Source of the DNA: an uncultured Bacilli bacterium
GTDB taxonomy: Bacteria; Bacillota_I; Bacilli_A; RF39; UBA660
Length of the DNA stretch: 64,000 nt
Assembly (NCBI GenBank): GCA_910578855.1
Contig: CAJTRV010000004.1
Location: forward strand, 12,498-76,497
Direction of reading: 5' to 3'
Positions 52,985 through 60,780 of the stretch are shown piece after piece. The notes under the pieces are model-generated. The model was given only the letters and a program-made list of their open reading frames with translations, had not been told where the DNA came from and searched no databases. The position numbers were made by a program, and so were the translations under genes. Each line of letters begins with the position of its first letter. Position 1 is the stretch's first letter.

Positions 52985-53768
52985 TATTGATACCATTATA
53001 TTAAAATCATACTCATTTTTACTATTTTTATCTGTTTCTAAGGTTATATGATTATTCTCTGTTTTTCCTTTAAAATAAAGCAAATCAGCTATTTTAAATT
53101 GTCGTGTCATTTCGCGTACACAAGCCAGGAAGTCAGGCCCATATGTTCTTTATTTGAATCAACTCTATTATATATAATTTCTGCTGTTTGTTTTGATACA
53201 GCAAAATGCATTTTGTTTTGTACTTTTTTAAAAAATTCAATTGATATTGGAGATTTAAAATCATAGTCAATACTTGTAGCATATATATCTGTTATTTTTT
53301 GATAAAATCGCCTTTCTGATAACCTTATTTCTCTAATTTCTTCTAATAATTTTTCAAAATAATCTTCTCCAAAAATATAATTTGGATTTTTTTATCTTTC
53401 GTCATCCATAACAGCATCATTAATTAGATATTCTTTTAAAACCTTTGTTGCCCATATTTTAAATTCTGTTGCTTTTTTAGAATTGATCCTGTATCCAACT
53501 ACAATAATTACATCTAAATTATATATTTTGGTTTTATATTTTTTACCATCAGAGGCAGTTATCGAGGATTCCTCGATAACTGAATCCTGATTTAATGCAT
53601 TATCTTTAGAAATTGCAGATTTTTTTATTTCCTTTTCATATAAATCTCTAGCACCTTTAGCAACTCCTCCGCCTCTTTTTGCTACATTTAAATTTTCTTT
53701 TAAACCTTGCGGATGTTCTTCTCTTGCAATATCTCGTGTTGCAATCTCTCCTATATTTGTTCACTAGC
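52985..53768 (-). pseudogene. RhuM-type C-terminal remnant
   Basis: Frames with stops read YNLDVIIVVGYRINSKKATE, WATKVLKEYLINDAVMDDER (then a stop), KNPNYIFGEDYFEKLLEE, RLSERRFYQKITDIYAT and KVQNKMHFAV: a decayed RhuM protein similar to the intact one in module A, lacking its C terminus. It begins where the Bro-N frame stops and may once have been fused to it. Confidence 0.75.
53556..53582. repeat. Perfect inverted repeat inside the RhuM remnant
   Basis: Arms CAGTTATCGAGGA and TCCTCGATAACTG (13 bp each) around one base, 27 bp in all, at the same loop position as the repeat in the intact RhuM gene (coding VIEESSIT before the DGKKYKT..YNLD block). Confidence 0.85.
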
Positions 53769-53770
53769 TT

Positions 53771-54316
53771 TCATTCCAGACCACCCCTTATAGATTTCAT
53801 TGGTTTGGTTATGCCTCCTTCTTTCCAAACATCTGTAAGTTTAAATCTATCTACAACCCCCATTAGTCTTGCCTTAATCCATTCATCAGAGTACCCTTTA
53901 TTACGATAATAATTTACTGCTCTATTTATTGCAATTTCAGGATCAAATACTTCATCAATCCTCTCACTACCAAGACTCGCTAACCAAACTTTAAATGGTT
54001 CGGCCTTAGGGCTAGAAACTGATTCAATTAATCTTAATATTCCATTTGTATCTAAAGTATCAGTTATACGATTTTTACCATCCCGGGCCTCCATTTTCAA
54101 CTGCACGATTTCTTCGTGCAGTTCACTTCCTTCATAAATTAATCTTCTTTTTAAACCGCTCCAATAATTTCTTGGGATTTTTGCTTCAGTTAATACACTT
54201 ATTACATCAGCAACGCTAAAATAATACTCTTCTTTTTCACTATCCCAAATGCTTCTTATTTCTTTACCTTCAAATAAATTTGATATTGTTTCTAATTTGT
54301 TGTTCAAATATAACAC
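53771..54316 (-). CDS. Bro-N domain antirepressor-like protein, truncated
   Basis: 181 residues. Bro-N domain over ~5-120: FEGKEIRSIWDSEKEEYYFS, SVADVISVL, NYWSGLKRRLIYEG, RITDTLDTNGILRLIESVSS and PKAEPFKVWLASLGSERIDE. Members usually run ~270-290 residues; this one stops soon after WKEGGITKPMK, so the C-terminal part is lost or replaced by the RhuM remnant. The DNA-binding half should still fold. The loop after YEGSELHEEIVQLK is encoded by a 10-bp-arm inverted repeat. Confidence 0.8.
   Translation of the reverse strand: MLYLNNKLETISNLFEGKEIRSIWDSEKEEYYFSVADVISVLTEAKIPRNYWSGLKRRLIYEGSELHEEIVQLKMEARDGKNRITDTLDTNGILRLIESVSSPKAEPFKVWLASLGSERIDEVFDPEIAINRAVNYYRNKGYSDEWIKARLMGVVDRFKLTDVWKEGGITKPMKSIRGGLE
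54099..54123. repeat. Inverted repeat inside the Bro-N gene
   Basis: AACTGCACGA and TCGTGCAGTT, perfect 10-bp arms with a 5-base loop. Confidence 0.85.
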
Positions 54317-54328
54317 CTCTTTTCTATG

Positions 54329-54450
54329 GTCTTAAATGCCGTAATCATCTTTCTAATTCTTAAATAAAAATATGGAAAATTTAAAATCGTACAACCTCCT
54401 TATTTATAGGGATTTACTTAAGAGTGCAATAAATCGTAATCAAACAGTTA
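54329..54450 (-). repeat. Leader repeat, copy C
   Basis: Shorter, diverged copy: CCGTAATCA at 54340-54348 and TCGTAATCA at 54435-54443, 95 bp apart, with the TTATTTATAGGG block kept. Confidence 0.7.
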
Positions 54451-54549
54451 ATTCTGACTGATGAAAAACTTTTTTGATTACTTTCGCTATTCTTTTTTCT
54501 TGTCTCATTTTTCCCTTTTGATATATATCCATATTTTTCACTTTCTTTT
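54445..54549 (-). pseudogene. Possible oldest orphan rbgA start, copy C
   Basis: AAAGAAAGTGAAAAATATG parallels the rbgA ribosome binding site and start. A 30-codon frame follows; in a shifted frame the end reads Arg-Ile-Asn-Cys at ATTAACTGT, against Ile-Asn-Trp elsewhere. If this was rbgA it had a longer N terminus and has since decayed. Weaker than copies A and B. Confidence 0.4.
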
Positions 54550-54556
54550 CAATAGT

Positions 54557-55117
54557 TTAAAGTTTTTTACCCATTACAATGGGTCTATCATCATAAATAT
54601 GAATTCTGTTATTTATATCACTAATTAATGCAACAAGTTTTCTAGGATTTTCTACTCCTTCAAAACTCATTCCATTTTTTATTTGTTCAATTAAATTATT
54701 AGCATAAAAATTAAAAGATATATCTCCATAATTATTTTTTTCTCTTGCAATTCCAATATGTTCTATATCAGATATATTTTCTATCCTAAATCCATTTTTA
54801 GAATTATATAGAGCTATCCTTTTATTGGTAATAAAATATTCATTATTTTTCTTTTTATATTTTAAGAATATATTATAAACTAATCCATAAATTAAACAAA
54901 TTGTTAATATGCCCAAAGTAAGAAAAATTATCAAAATTTCAAAATTTAGTATTTCCCCACTTTTTATACCTATTATAATTAATATCCAAAATAATAACAA
55001 TACGGCAAAACCTAATAAAAATCTACCATATTGTTTACTAGTCTTACTAACGTTTGAAACACCATAGAATAATATTTTTTCATTCTCTTCCAATTTATTT
55101 ATAAACTCATTTTTCAT
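54557..55117 (-). CDS. Membrane protein with bacterial PH-like domain
   Basis: 186 residues: soluble N terminus with ENEKILFYGVSN, two membrane helices (~35-55 and ~62-85), then a bPH/YdbT-type domain (NEYFITNKRIALYNSKNGF; SFEGVENPRKLVALISDI). AT-rich like the modules. It directly precedes copy C, so it may be the cargo of a fourth, older module whose leader is gone, or a resident gene. GGAGAGAG before the ATG. Confidence 0.7.
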   Translation of the reverse strand: MKNEFINKLEENEKILFYGVSNVSKTSKQYGRFLLGFAVLLLFWILIIIGIKSGEILNFEILIIFLTLGILTICLIYGLVYNIFLKYKKKNNEYFITNKRIALYNSKNGFRIENISDIEHIGIAREKNNYGDISFNFYANNLIEQIKNGMSFEGVENPRKLVALISDINNRIHIYDDRPIVMGKKL

Positions 55118-55254
55118 TTATCTCTCTCCTTACAATTTATTAAATATAATACCATTTAATAAAAGAGAATTCCTTTATTAAAATCATTCTAGTTTTATCC
55201 ACTATAGATTCCTCATAAGATAACCATTTATTCATTTCGAAAATGCATTTATTT

Positions 55255-55893
55255 TTATTTAAAGATTACATATGGAATGCCCATTTTATGATAAACATCA
55301 TAAGCTCGTGGCCACGAGAACATTCGGGCAATTAATAAATTATAAAGTTCATCAAACATGATGATAGAACACAATGTAATTGAAAGCATTAAAAATAATT
55401 TTTTATTCATCCGTTTCGCAAGAAAAAAACACATAGGAATTATGACATACATCAACAATAAACTAGATAACCCAAAGAACATAACACTTCTTAAACAAAC
55501 AAAACCATGAATGTTTCCAAAGTTTAAAATTTCCGAATTATAATCCCAACAACGCATTCCATTTCCAATGATATACATGCCCAAACCTGATATATATTCG
55601 AGAATCCCAGTTGCAAAAAAACTAATTAAAAATACCCAGAATGGTTTTTTTCGATGCTTGTAAGTTAATAGATAAATCATAATTGAACCTGTCGCATATA
55701 TATTAATCCATGGTAAGAAATTACCACCTCGCCAATAAAATTGTTTCATACCACCATTAAAATAATAAAATATAAATTCATAGATCCAACCAAAAATTCC
55801 GGTGATAACGATTAACAGACAACAAATTCCTAGCATCGTCCATTTATCAAACGAATGATTATTTTCTATATAATGTTTATACCATTTCTTCAT
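55255..55893 (-). CDS. Putative ABC-transporter type IV (CmpB-like) membrane protein
   Basis: 212 residues with five or six membrane helices. Seen: GWIYEFIFYYFNGGMKQFYWRGGNF and CWDYNSEILNFGNIHGFVCL, trimmed patterns YWRGG, CWDY and G.ICL..S, characteristic of the ABC_trans_CmpB/DUF1624-neighbour group of membrane proteins in gut Bacillota. No ABC subunit is nearby, so transport is not established. Confidence 0.7.
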   Translation of the reverse strand: MKKWYKHYIENNHSFDKWTMLGICCLLIVITGIFGWIYEFIFYYFNGGMKQFYWRGGNFLPWINIYATGSIMIYLLTYKHRKKPFWVFLISFFATGILEYISGLGMYIIGNGMRCWDYNSEILNFGNIHGFVCLRSVMFFGLSSLLLMYVIIPMCFFLAKRMNKKLFLMLSITLCSIIMFDELYNLLIARMFSWPRAYDVYHKMGIPYVIFK

Positions 55894-55949
55894 ACTACTA
55901 AACTCCTACCTCATTATATCGTAAACAAAATATTAACTTAACAATTGTC

Positions 55950-57608
55950 CTACTTTCGTTCTTCCATTTTCAATATTTTTTGTTTTCCTTTTTCATAACT
56001 GCTATCTAACACTTGCTGCTGCTTTAATAACTGTTCTTGTTGAGCCATAACCGTTTCTTCTAACGATTGTAATTCCTCTAAAAATTGTTCCACTTCAGGA
56101 CTTCGATCATAAGCGAACTGTCCCATAAACTCCATCTTTAACGATTGAAGTTGATCAAGTGAATCAGCGCAAAAATCAATCGACATCATCAAAGCATCTT
56201 TCTCTGTTTTTAATTGTTTCATTATCTTTTTTAAATCAAAATAAGCAATATCCTCGTTTCGGTCTTTGACCATATTGCGCATACCGCGAATTCCATGGTT
56301 CGTAAGCAATATCCCAGTTAGTAAGCCAAAGGCATTCTTGCGACTCTTTAATAACGTAAAAACCCCCAGACTAGCAAACATTGTATGTTTAATTAACGAT
56401 CCTAATCGAAAGAGACGACCACGTTTTCTCTTATGTTGTGGCAGTTTCCAAAGACTCGCCTGTAATGACTCAATCATAATCCGTTGTTTGGTAATTTCTT
56501 GACTCATTTTTTTCTTTTCCAGAGTAATATCGACCATTTTCTCTTTTTGTTTATTCAATACTTGTTTCTCTTTTTCTTTTTTTACCACTTGCTGCTTCTG
56601 CTTCACTTGCAATTGGTGAGTTCGCTCTTGACACTTCTTCAATCTTGATGCAAAGATAAGATCGGATGTTAAAAAATGTTCCTTATCTATCTTTTTTAAT
56701 GTCTTATCAGAGGCAAACTTTGAAAAACGATATTGCTTTCGCATCGATAATTCTGACATATGACAAGAAAATATTTTATCATAAAGATTCGATAATTGAA
56801 GCAGAACCATTCCTATTTCCTTGTCATCAATTGATCCAGTATATTTTGCAAGTTCCCGGTCAAATTCTTTTAGTTTTTCATGACTTTCTTCTAAATATTG
56901 AGCAAGTACCACGATCGCTGGATCTTTACCCTCACCGACTTTTTTTCGTTGTGGAGAAACCAAGACCATTTCCGTGGCTTCTGCTAGCGCTATTTCTTTT
57001 TGTTCTAATTGTTCACTTACCGCATCGATCGTATCAAGTGTTTCCTCAAGTTGCTCATCTAACATGGCTAGCGCTATTACTGCGTTTTCTTGAGGTGGTC
57101 GTGTTTCTGTAGTCACACCGACTTTTGATAATAACGGTTTCATTTTCACTGGTTTAGGTAACATTGATACTTCCTGATGAATATTTTGTTTGGCTATTTT
57201 AACATTCTGTACCCGATGCCGTAATGGTGTAATTTCTTGGCGTAATTTTCTCACTTGATTGGGACTAGTCTGTTTTAATCCAGTTTCATTTAATACCTGT
57301 ACTTCTTTGGTAACCATCGTTAATTCCTGCTTTAAAGTCGTTACTTTTTGAACCAATACCTGCGTCTTTTTAGTTTCCTTTTTCTGAACTTTTGACGAAA
57401 AAATGGTCGTTTCTAAAACCCCTAAGAAAAGCCCTAAAACGGTTCTCATGAAAACTTGAAAGCGCGTATATTCATGAACCTTTTTCTTTGCTGATTGATC
57501 AAGCTTAGCCTTATGTTCAGCAATCAAGGCCTCTTCTTTTTCTTTTTGCCGTTTTCGATTCAAACGCCATTGCCGAAATCTATTTTTTAGATTACCGATT
57601 TCTCCCAT
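55950..57608 (-). CDS. Coiled-coil protein with internal hydrophobic segment
   Basis: 552 residues, not recognised. Very basic Lys/Gln-rich coiled coils at ~15-50, ~75-130, ~320-385 and ~470-550; a weak hydrophobic stretch at ~57-68 and a stronger pair near 405-440 (HTMFASLGVFTLL; NAFGLLTGILL) that may be membrane hairpins. No signal peptide. Monocistronic. Composition matches the core genome. It may organise membrane or chromosome, but nothing specific can be said. Confidence 0.6.
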   Translation of the reverse strand: MGEIGNLKNRFRQWRLNRKRQKEKEEALIAEHKAKLDQSAKKKVHEYTRFQVFMRTVLGLFLGVLETTIFSSKVQKKETKKTQVLVQKVTTLKQELTMVTKEVQVLNETGLKQTSPNQVRKLRQEITPLRHRVQNVKIAKQNIHQEVSMLPKPVKMKPLLSKVGVTTETRPPQENAVIALAMLDEQLEETLDTIDAVSEQLEQKEIALAEATEMVLVSPQRKKVGEGKDPAIVVLAQYLEESHEKLKEFDRELAKYTGSIDDKEIGMVLLQLSNLYDKIFSCHMSELSMRKQYRFSKFASDKTLKKIDKEHFLTSDLIFASRLKKCQERTHQLQVKQKQQVVKKEKEKQVLNKQKEKMVDITLEKKKMSQEITKQRIMIESLQASLWKLPQHKRKRGRLFRLGSLIKHTMFASLGVFTLLKSRKNAFGLLTGILLTNHGIRGMRNMVKDRNEDIAYFDLKKIMKQLKTEKDALMMSIDFCADSLDQLQSLKMEFMGQFAYDRSPEVEQFLEELQSLEETVMAQQEQLLKQQQVLDSSYEKGKQKILKMEERK

Positions 57609-57650
57609 ACCAAATCACCTTTGTCTTATTATATCATACTTTAAAACGAA

Positions 57651-57682
57651 ACAAAAAGAATAGAGCCAATTTCTATCCTTAA
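57651..57682 (-). terminator. Weak terminator after the pilin-like gene
   Basis: AAGGATAGA/TCTATTCTT imperfect stem followed by TTTTTG on the minus strand. Confidence 0.45.
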
Positions 57683-59253
57683 CTAATCACACTAATTAAC
57701 GTAATTCGGGCATATCCATGCTCAGTATTCCCCGTCATTGTTCCGCTACCACGAGGATTTGGCATACTGGTATTACCAGCAATCATCCCACTACCGATAA
57801 AAGATTTCCCTGAATAATGATTGGCAGTCGCAGTATGATTTCCACTACTATCAACCGCATTACATCCATCATATCCCGAGATAAAGGATGAACCGCCTCC
57901 GCCACCATAATCGTTGGCATCAGTACTACTACCACCACCGTAGTAGCCTCCACCTCCTCCACCGGCACTAGGAGTAGAACCGCCAATTCCAAATGAACCT
58001 GATCCAATTCCGGCCCCACCAGCTGTCTGAGTCCCGCCTTTTCCATAGCCTTTGGCACTATTTAACCCCGATAATGTACCACCATCACCACCATATTCAC
58101 CATCAGTATAGGTATCGGTTCCCCCACCAGCTCCTGCAACCATGATTCGACTGCGAAGACCATCGATACTATTCCATGAGGTATCACCAATTAAGCGAAT
58201 ATCGGTTGCTCCTCCACCACTTCCGGCAGTTCCATAGCCACCACCATTCCAGGCCATCATATTCGCCGTCGTTGAAAGTCCTTTTTGCCCAACAAAAACA
58301 TACAATTTTTCCCCAGCATTTAACGTAATTGTTCCTTTGGTATAAGCACCACGTCCTCCACGATTAGTGACGTCATTTCCGCCACCAGCACCCCAAAGCT
58401 CAATTTGATAATTACCGGTTACTGGAACTGTAAAAGTCTGCATTGAACCTGTATAATCAAAATTATTGGTACTCTTGACAACTGTGATTGTCCGTTTTTT
58501 CTCTGAAATAACCGTACTACCATTTTTTAACGTATACGTTTTGGTATAAATTCCTGAATTTGTTCCTACCGTTCCCGATACCGTTACTCGGGCATCGTTT
58601 TCAACAATTGTTCCATCAGTTTTTCTAACATAATATCCAGGCTCCGAAAAGGTTGTATCCTGTAAAACCATCATACTATTTCCTTTTAAGAAAACTTGCT
58701 CAGCTGTCGTTAATTCACTCAAATTTAAGTCGCCTACAGCTACTTTGCGACTATCATATAAATAATTGATGGAAATGCCATAGTCACCACTAACTAATTT
58801 ATGAGTAATGGGAATATGAATTCGAATTACCGAATCATTCTTTCCAGGATCGACATTAATAAAGCTCTCATTGGTAATATCGATGGAACCAAACTTGCTT
58901 CCCTTTACCAACTTTGTCGTATAATCCCCATAATGGAAAATTCCTTTTATTTTATCAAAGTAAAGTGTTTTTACACTGTTATCCTCAAATGTAAACGATA
59001 AACAATTAGGCTCATCACTACACTTAGTTGCCACAACAATCTTATTATCCAAAAAACTACCAGCTACTTTTTGCGTCATCAAACTCTGTTTAATGAGCAA
59101 TTCTGTCTTTAAACCATCTTTTACATAGAGATCTTTTAAACTGATGACAATCTGAAATAACAATAAAATTACAACAAGCGTAATCGAAAATGATACGACA
59201 AGTTCTACGACCGTAAATCCTTGATTCCCTGACTTTTGTTTATTATATTTCAT
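57679..59253 (-). CDS. Prepilin-type protein fused to a DUF5011 and a glycine-rich (ALK-like) domain
   Basis: 524 residues. Type IV prepilin N terminus GFTVVELVVSFSITL (residues ~12-26) with the methylated-residue position and Glu5-equivalent, pilin body to ~190, DUF5011/Ig-like segment (~195-265: FSEPGYYVRKTDGTI), then a ~250-residue glycine-rich beta domain (IELWGAGGG; GGRGAYTKG; AGGGGGGYYGGGSST) of the type found in ALK/LTK ectodomains and bacterial surface proteins. Expected cleavage by a prepilin peptidase, none in the window. Surface adhesin or pilus tip is inference. Confidence 0.75.
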   Translation of the reverse strand: MKYNKQKSGNQGFTVVELVVSFSITLVVILLLFQIVISLKDLYVKDGLKTELLIKQSLMTQKVAGSFLDNKIVVATKCSDEPNCLSFTFEDNSVKTLYFDKIKGIFHYGDYTTKLVKGSKFGSIDITNESFINVDPGKNDSVIRIHIPITHKLVSGDYGISINYLYDSRKVAVGDLNLSELTTAEQVFLKGNSMMVLQDTTFSEPGYYVRKTDGTIVENDARVTVSGTVGTNSGIYTKTYTLKNGSTVISEKKRTITVVKSTNNFDYTGSMQTFTVPVTGNYQIELWGAGGGNDVTNRGGRGAYTKGTITLNAGEKLYVFVGQKGLSTTANMMAWNGGGYGTAGSGGGATDIRLIGDTSWNSIDGLRSRIMVAGAGGGTDTYTDGEYGGDGGTLSGLNSAKGYGKGGTQTAGGAGIGSGSFGIGGSTPSAGGGGGGYYGGGSSTDANDYGGGGGSSFISGYDGCNAVDSSGNHTATANHYSGKSFIGSGMIAGNTSMPNPRGSGTMTGNTEHGYARITLISVIS

Positions 59254-59311
59254 ACCATCAATCCCTTGCTATTCTAACTCCATTATATAATATCGTTATT
59301 TCTTTTGCAAG

Positions 59312-59337
59312 CAAAAAGGACTATCCCTATAGCCCTA
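59312..59337 (-). terminator. lepB terminator
   Basis: AGGACTAT/ATAGCCCT stem with one mismatch and TTTTT following on the minus strand. Confidence 0.6.
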
Positions 59338-59829
59338 TTTTGCCTTTCCAAACTTTTGAAAAGGAAACAAAACAAATCCAGTAGTCCCTAACATTTCTTT
59401 TTCAGAGACAAGTCCAATCATTCTACTATCAGTCGAATTGGTTCGATTATCCCCCATCACAAAGTAATATCCCTCCGGAATTGTATCATACCCTAGTTCT
59501 TCTAACTTAAAATCGTCTGTCTTCCCATGGTCAAAATCTTCCTTAACTTCGTGATCATTGATATAAAGTTTTCCCTTTTGATAAGCAACATGATCACTAG
59601 GTAAACCAACAACCCGTTTTACTAACTTCGTATTTTGATACTTGACAACAACGATATCAAAACGTTGATAGGATTGGTCCCACTTCTGTAACAACAATAT
59701 CTCTTTATTCTCGAGAGTAGGAACCATTGAGTCCCCTTTTACTCGAACCGGTGTTACAATAAAGGTTCGAATCAATACAACAACAATGATAATCACCAAA
59801 TATGGTAACCATTCTTTTAATCCCTTCAT
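59335..59829 (-). CDS. lepB: Type I signal peptidase
   Basis: Cleaves Sec and Tat signal peptides outside the membrane. 164 residues from the ATG at 59829 (GGAG seven bases upstream). N-terminal helix (~8-24), box B GDSMVPTL with nucleophile Ser (~34), box D KRVVGLP with the general-base Lys (~71), box E GDNRTNSTDSR. In Bacillota rplS-lepB-rbgA is a common order; here three insertion modules separate lepB from rbgA. Confidence 0.94.
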   Translation of the reverse strand: MKGLKEWLPYLVIIIVVVLIRTFIVTPVRVKGDSMVPTLENKEILLLQKWDQSYQRFDIVVVKYQNTKLVKRVVGLPSDHVAYQKGKLYINDHEVKEDFDHGKTDDFKLEELGYDTIPEGYYFVMGDNRTNSTDSRMIGLVSEKEMLGTTGFVLFPFQKFGKAK

Positions 59830-59844
59830 AGACATTCTCCTTTA

Positions 59845-59873
59845 AGAAAAAATAAGACGATGTTCCCGCCTTA
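59845..59873 (-). terminator. Terminator between rplS and lepB
   Basis: AATAAGGCG/CGTCTTATT stem followed by TTTTC on the minus strand; lepB probably relies on partial read-through. Confidence 0.6.
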
Positions 59874-60212
59874 TTAATTTCTCTCTTTAATTTTAATTTG
59901 CTTAATAGAATTTCTAAGGTAACCAAGTTTTGCTTGTCTAACACGACCTTTTCGTTCAACTTTAATATAAGCAATCATTGGAGAATTCATCGGGAATGTT
60001 CGCTCAACCCCAACACCATTTGAAATCTTTCGAACAATAAATGTCTTACTGATTCCACTTCCTTGGATTGCCATAACAATACCTTTAAACTCTTGAATTC
60101 TGTCCTTATTTCCTTCTCGTACCTTAACTCCAACGATAATGGTATCACCTACTTGGAAGGTAGGAAGGTCAGTTCGAATCTGTTTCTTTGTAATTTTTTC
60201 AATTATGTTCAT
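59874..60212 (-). CDS. rplS: 50S ribosomal protein L19
   Basis: 112 residues, family length. [37 protein letters not shown] and [15 protein letters not shown] are L19 hallmarks. GAAGGAG before the ATG. Own promoter and a structured leader upstream. Confidence 0.97.
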   Translation of the reverse strand: MNIIEKITKKQIRTDLPTFQVGDTIIVGVKVREGNKDRIQEFKGIVMAIQGSGISKTFIVRKISNGVGVERTFPMNSPMIAYIKVERKGRVRQAKLGYLRNSIKQIKIKERN

Positions 60213-60243
60213 CGTTCACGCTCCTTCTTTTCTAAACTATAAT

Positions 60244-60269
60244 CTTAATATAAATACCAGCGGATTAAG
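60244..60269 (-). ncRNA. Candidate L19 leader hairpin
   Basis: CTTAAT/ATTAAG stem in the ~63-nt rplS leader. Ribosomal-protein L19 leader RNAs in Bacillota regulate rplS by L19 binding; this stem is in the right place but was not matched to the consensus. Confidence 0.35.
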
Positions 60270-60281
60270 TCGACAACAAAA

Positions 60282-60310
60282 ATTATACCACACTTTTTTC
60301 GGTAATGCAA
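60282..60310 (-). promoter_or_regulatory. rplS promoter
   Basis: TTGCAT (60310-60305), 17 bp, TATAAT (60287-60282). Confidence 0.8.
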
Positions 60311-60311
60311 G

Positions 60312-60776
60312 CTATCTAGAGCGTTCTTCCTTTTCATACTCAATCTCCTCAGGATAAGCCATTAGATACGCTTGTTTCATTCGTAATTCTCGTTCATAAA
60401 GAGCAATTTTCTTAAGCAATAATTCGGTATAACGTTTATCCAAATATACACGATATTTATTCATAATCGTCCGCTTATAACGATCTAAATCATTTAAAGC
60501 AATATTAATCGTTCCATCATCTCCGCCTGTTGTATCAATCATCTCTAATATACGCATAATGTACTGAAGATATGATTCTAATTTTATCCTGGTTTTTCGC
60601 TCCAATACTTTCTTAACGAAGGTGACATTAAAGATAACCATTTCTTTTACTTGAACCCCATTATACCGGATCTTATTCTTTGGTGTAACTTTAAAACCCT
60701 TTAATTTACGAAAGTTGATGTAAGCATCGCAACCACTATGCCCAGTTTTAGTCAAACCATATTGCACACCATTCAT
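60312..60776 (-). CDS. Conserved-context hypothetical protein between trmD and rplS
   Basis: 154 residues, not recognised. N-terminal beta-like part (GHSGCDAYINFRKLKGFKV), then a helical, strongly basic region with paired Lys/Arg (RIKLESYLQYIMRILEM; MNKYRVYLDKRYTELLLKK) and an acidic end EEIEYEKEE. Looks like an RNA- or protein-binding accessory of the trmD-rplS unit. It starts 4 nt after trmD ends, so it is co-translated with it. Confidence 0.65.
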   Translation of the reverse strand: MNGVQYGLTKTGHSGCDAYINFRKLKGFKVTPKNKIRYNGVQVKEMVIFNVTFVKKVLERKTRIKLESYLQYIMRILEMIDTTGGDDGTINIALNDLDRYKRTIMNKYRVYLDKRYTELLLKKIALYERELRMKQAYLMAYPEEIEYEKEERSR

Positions 60777-60780
60777 CGTA

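Larger units (their letters stand above)
52138..54444 (-). mobile_element. Module C: Bro-N/RhuM cassette, decayed
   Basis: Bounded by AACTGG at 52138-52143 and AACTGT at 54445-54450 (+ strand ACAGTT). Leader C is shorter and diverged; the DNA-binding gene is a broken Bro-N plus RhuM; the small conserved protein is absent; cargo is a histidine phosphatase plus a NUDIX-like fragment. About 2.3 kb; probably the oldest insertion. Confidence 0.6.

Noticed and set aside
50029..54450. CRISPR array or leader
   Set aside because: The three repeats are ~120-230 bp, unequal and kilobases apart, with no short regular repeat-spacer pattern and no cas genes.
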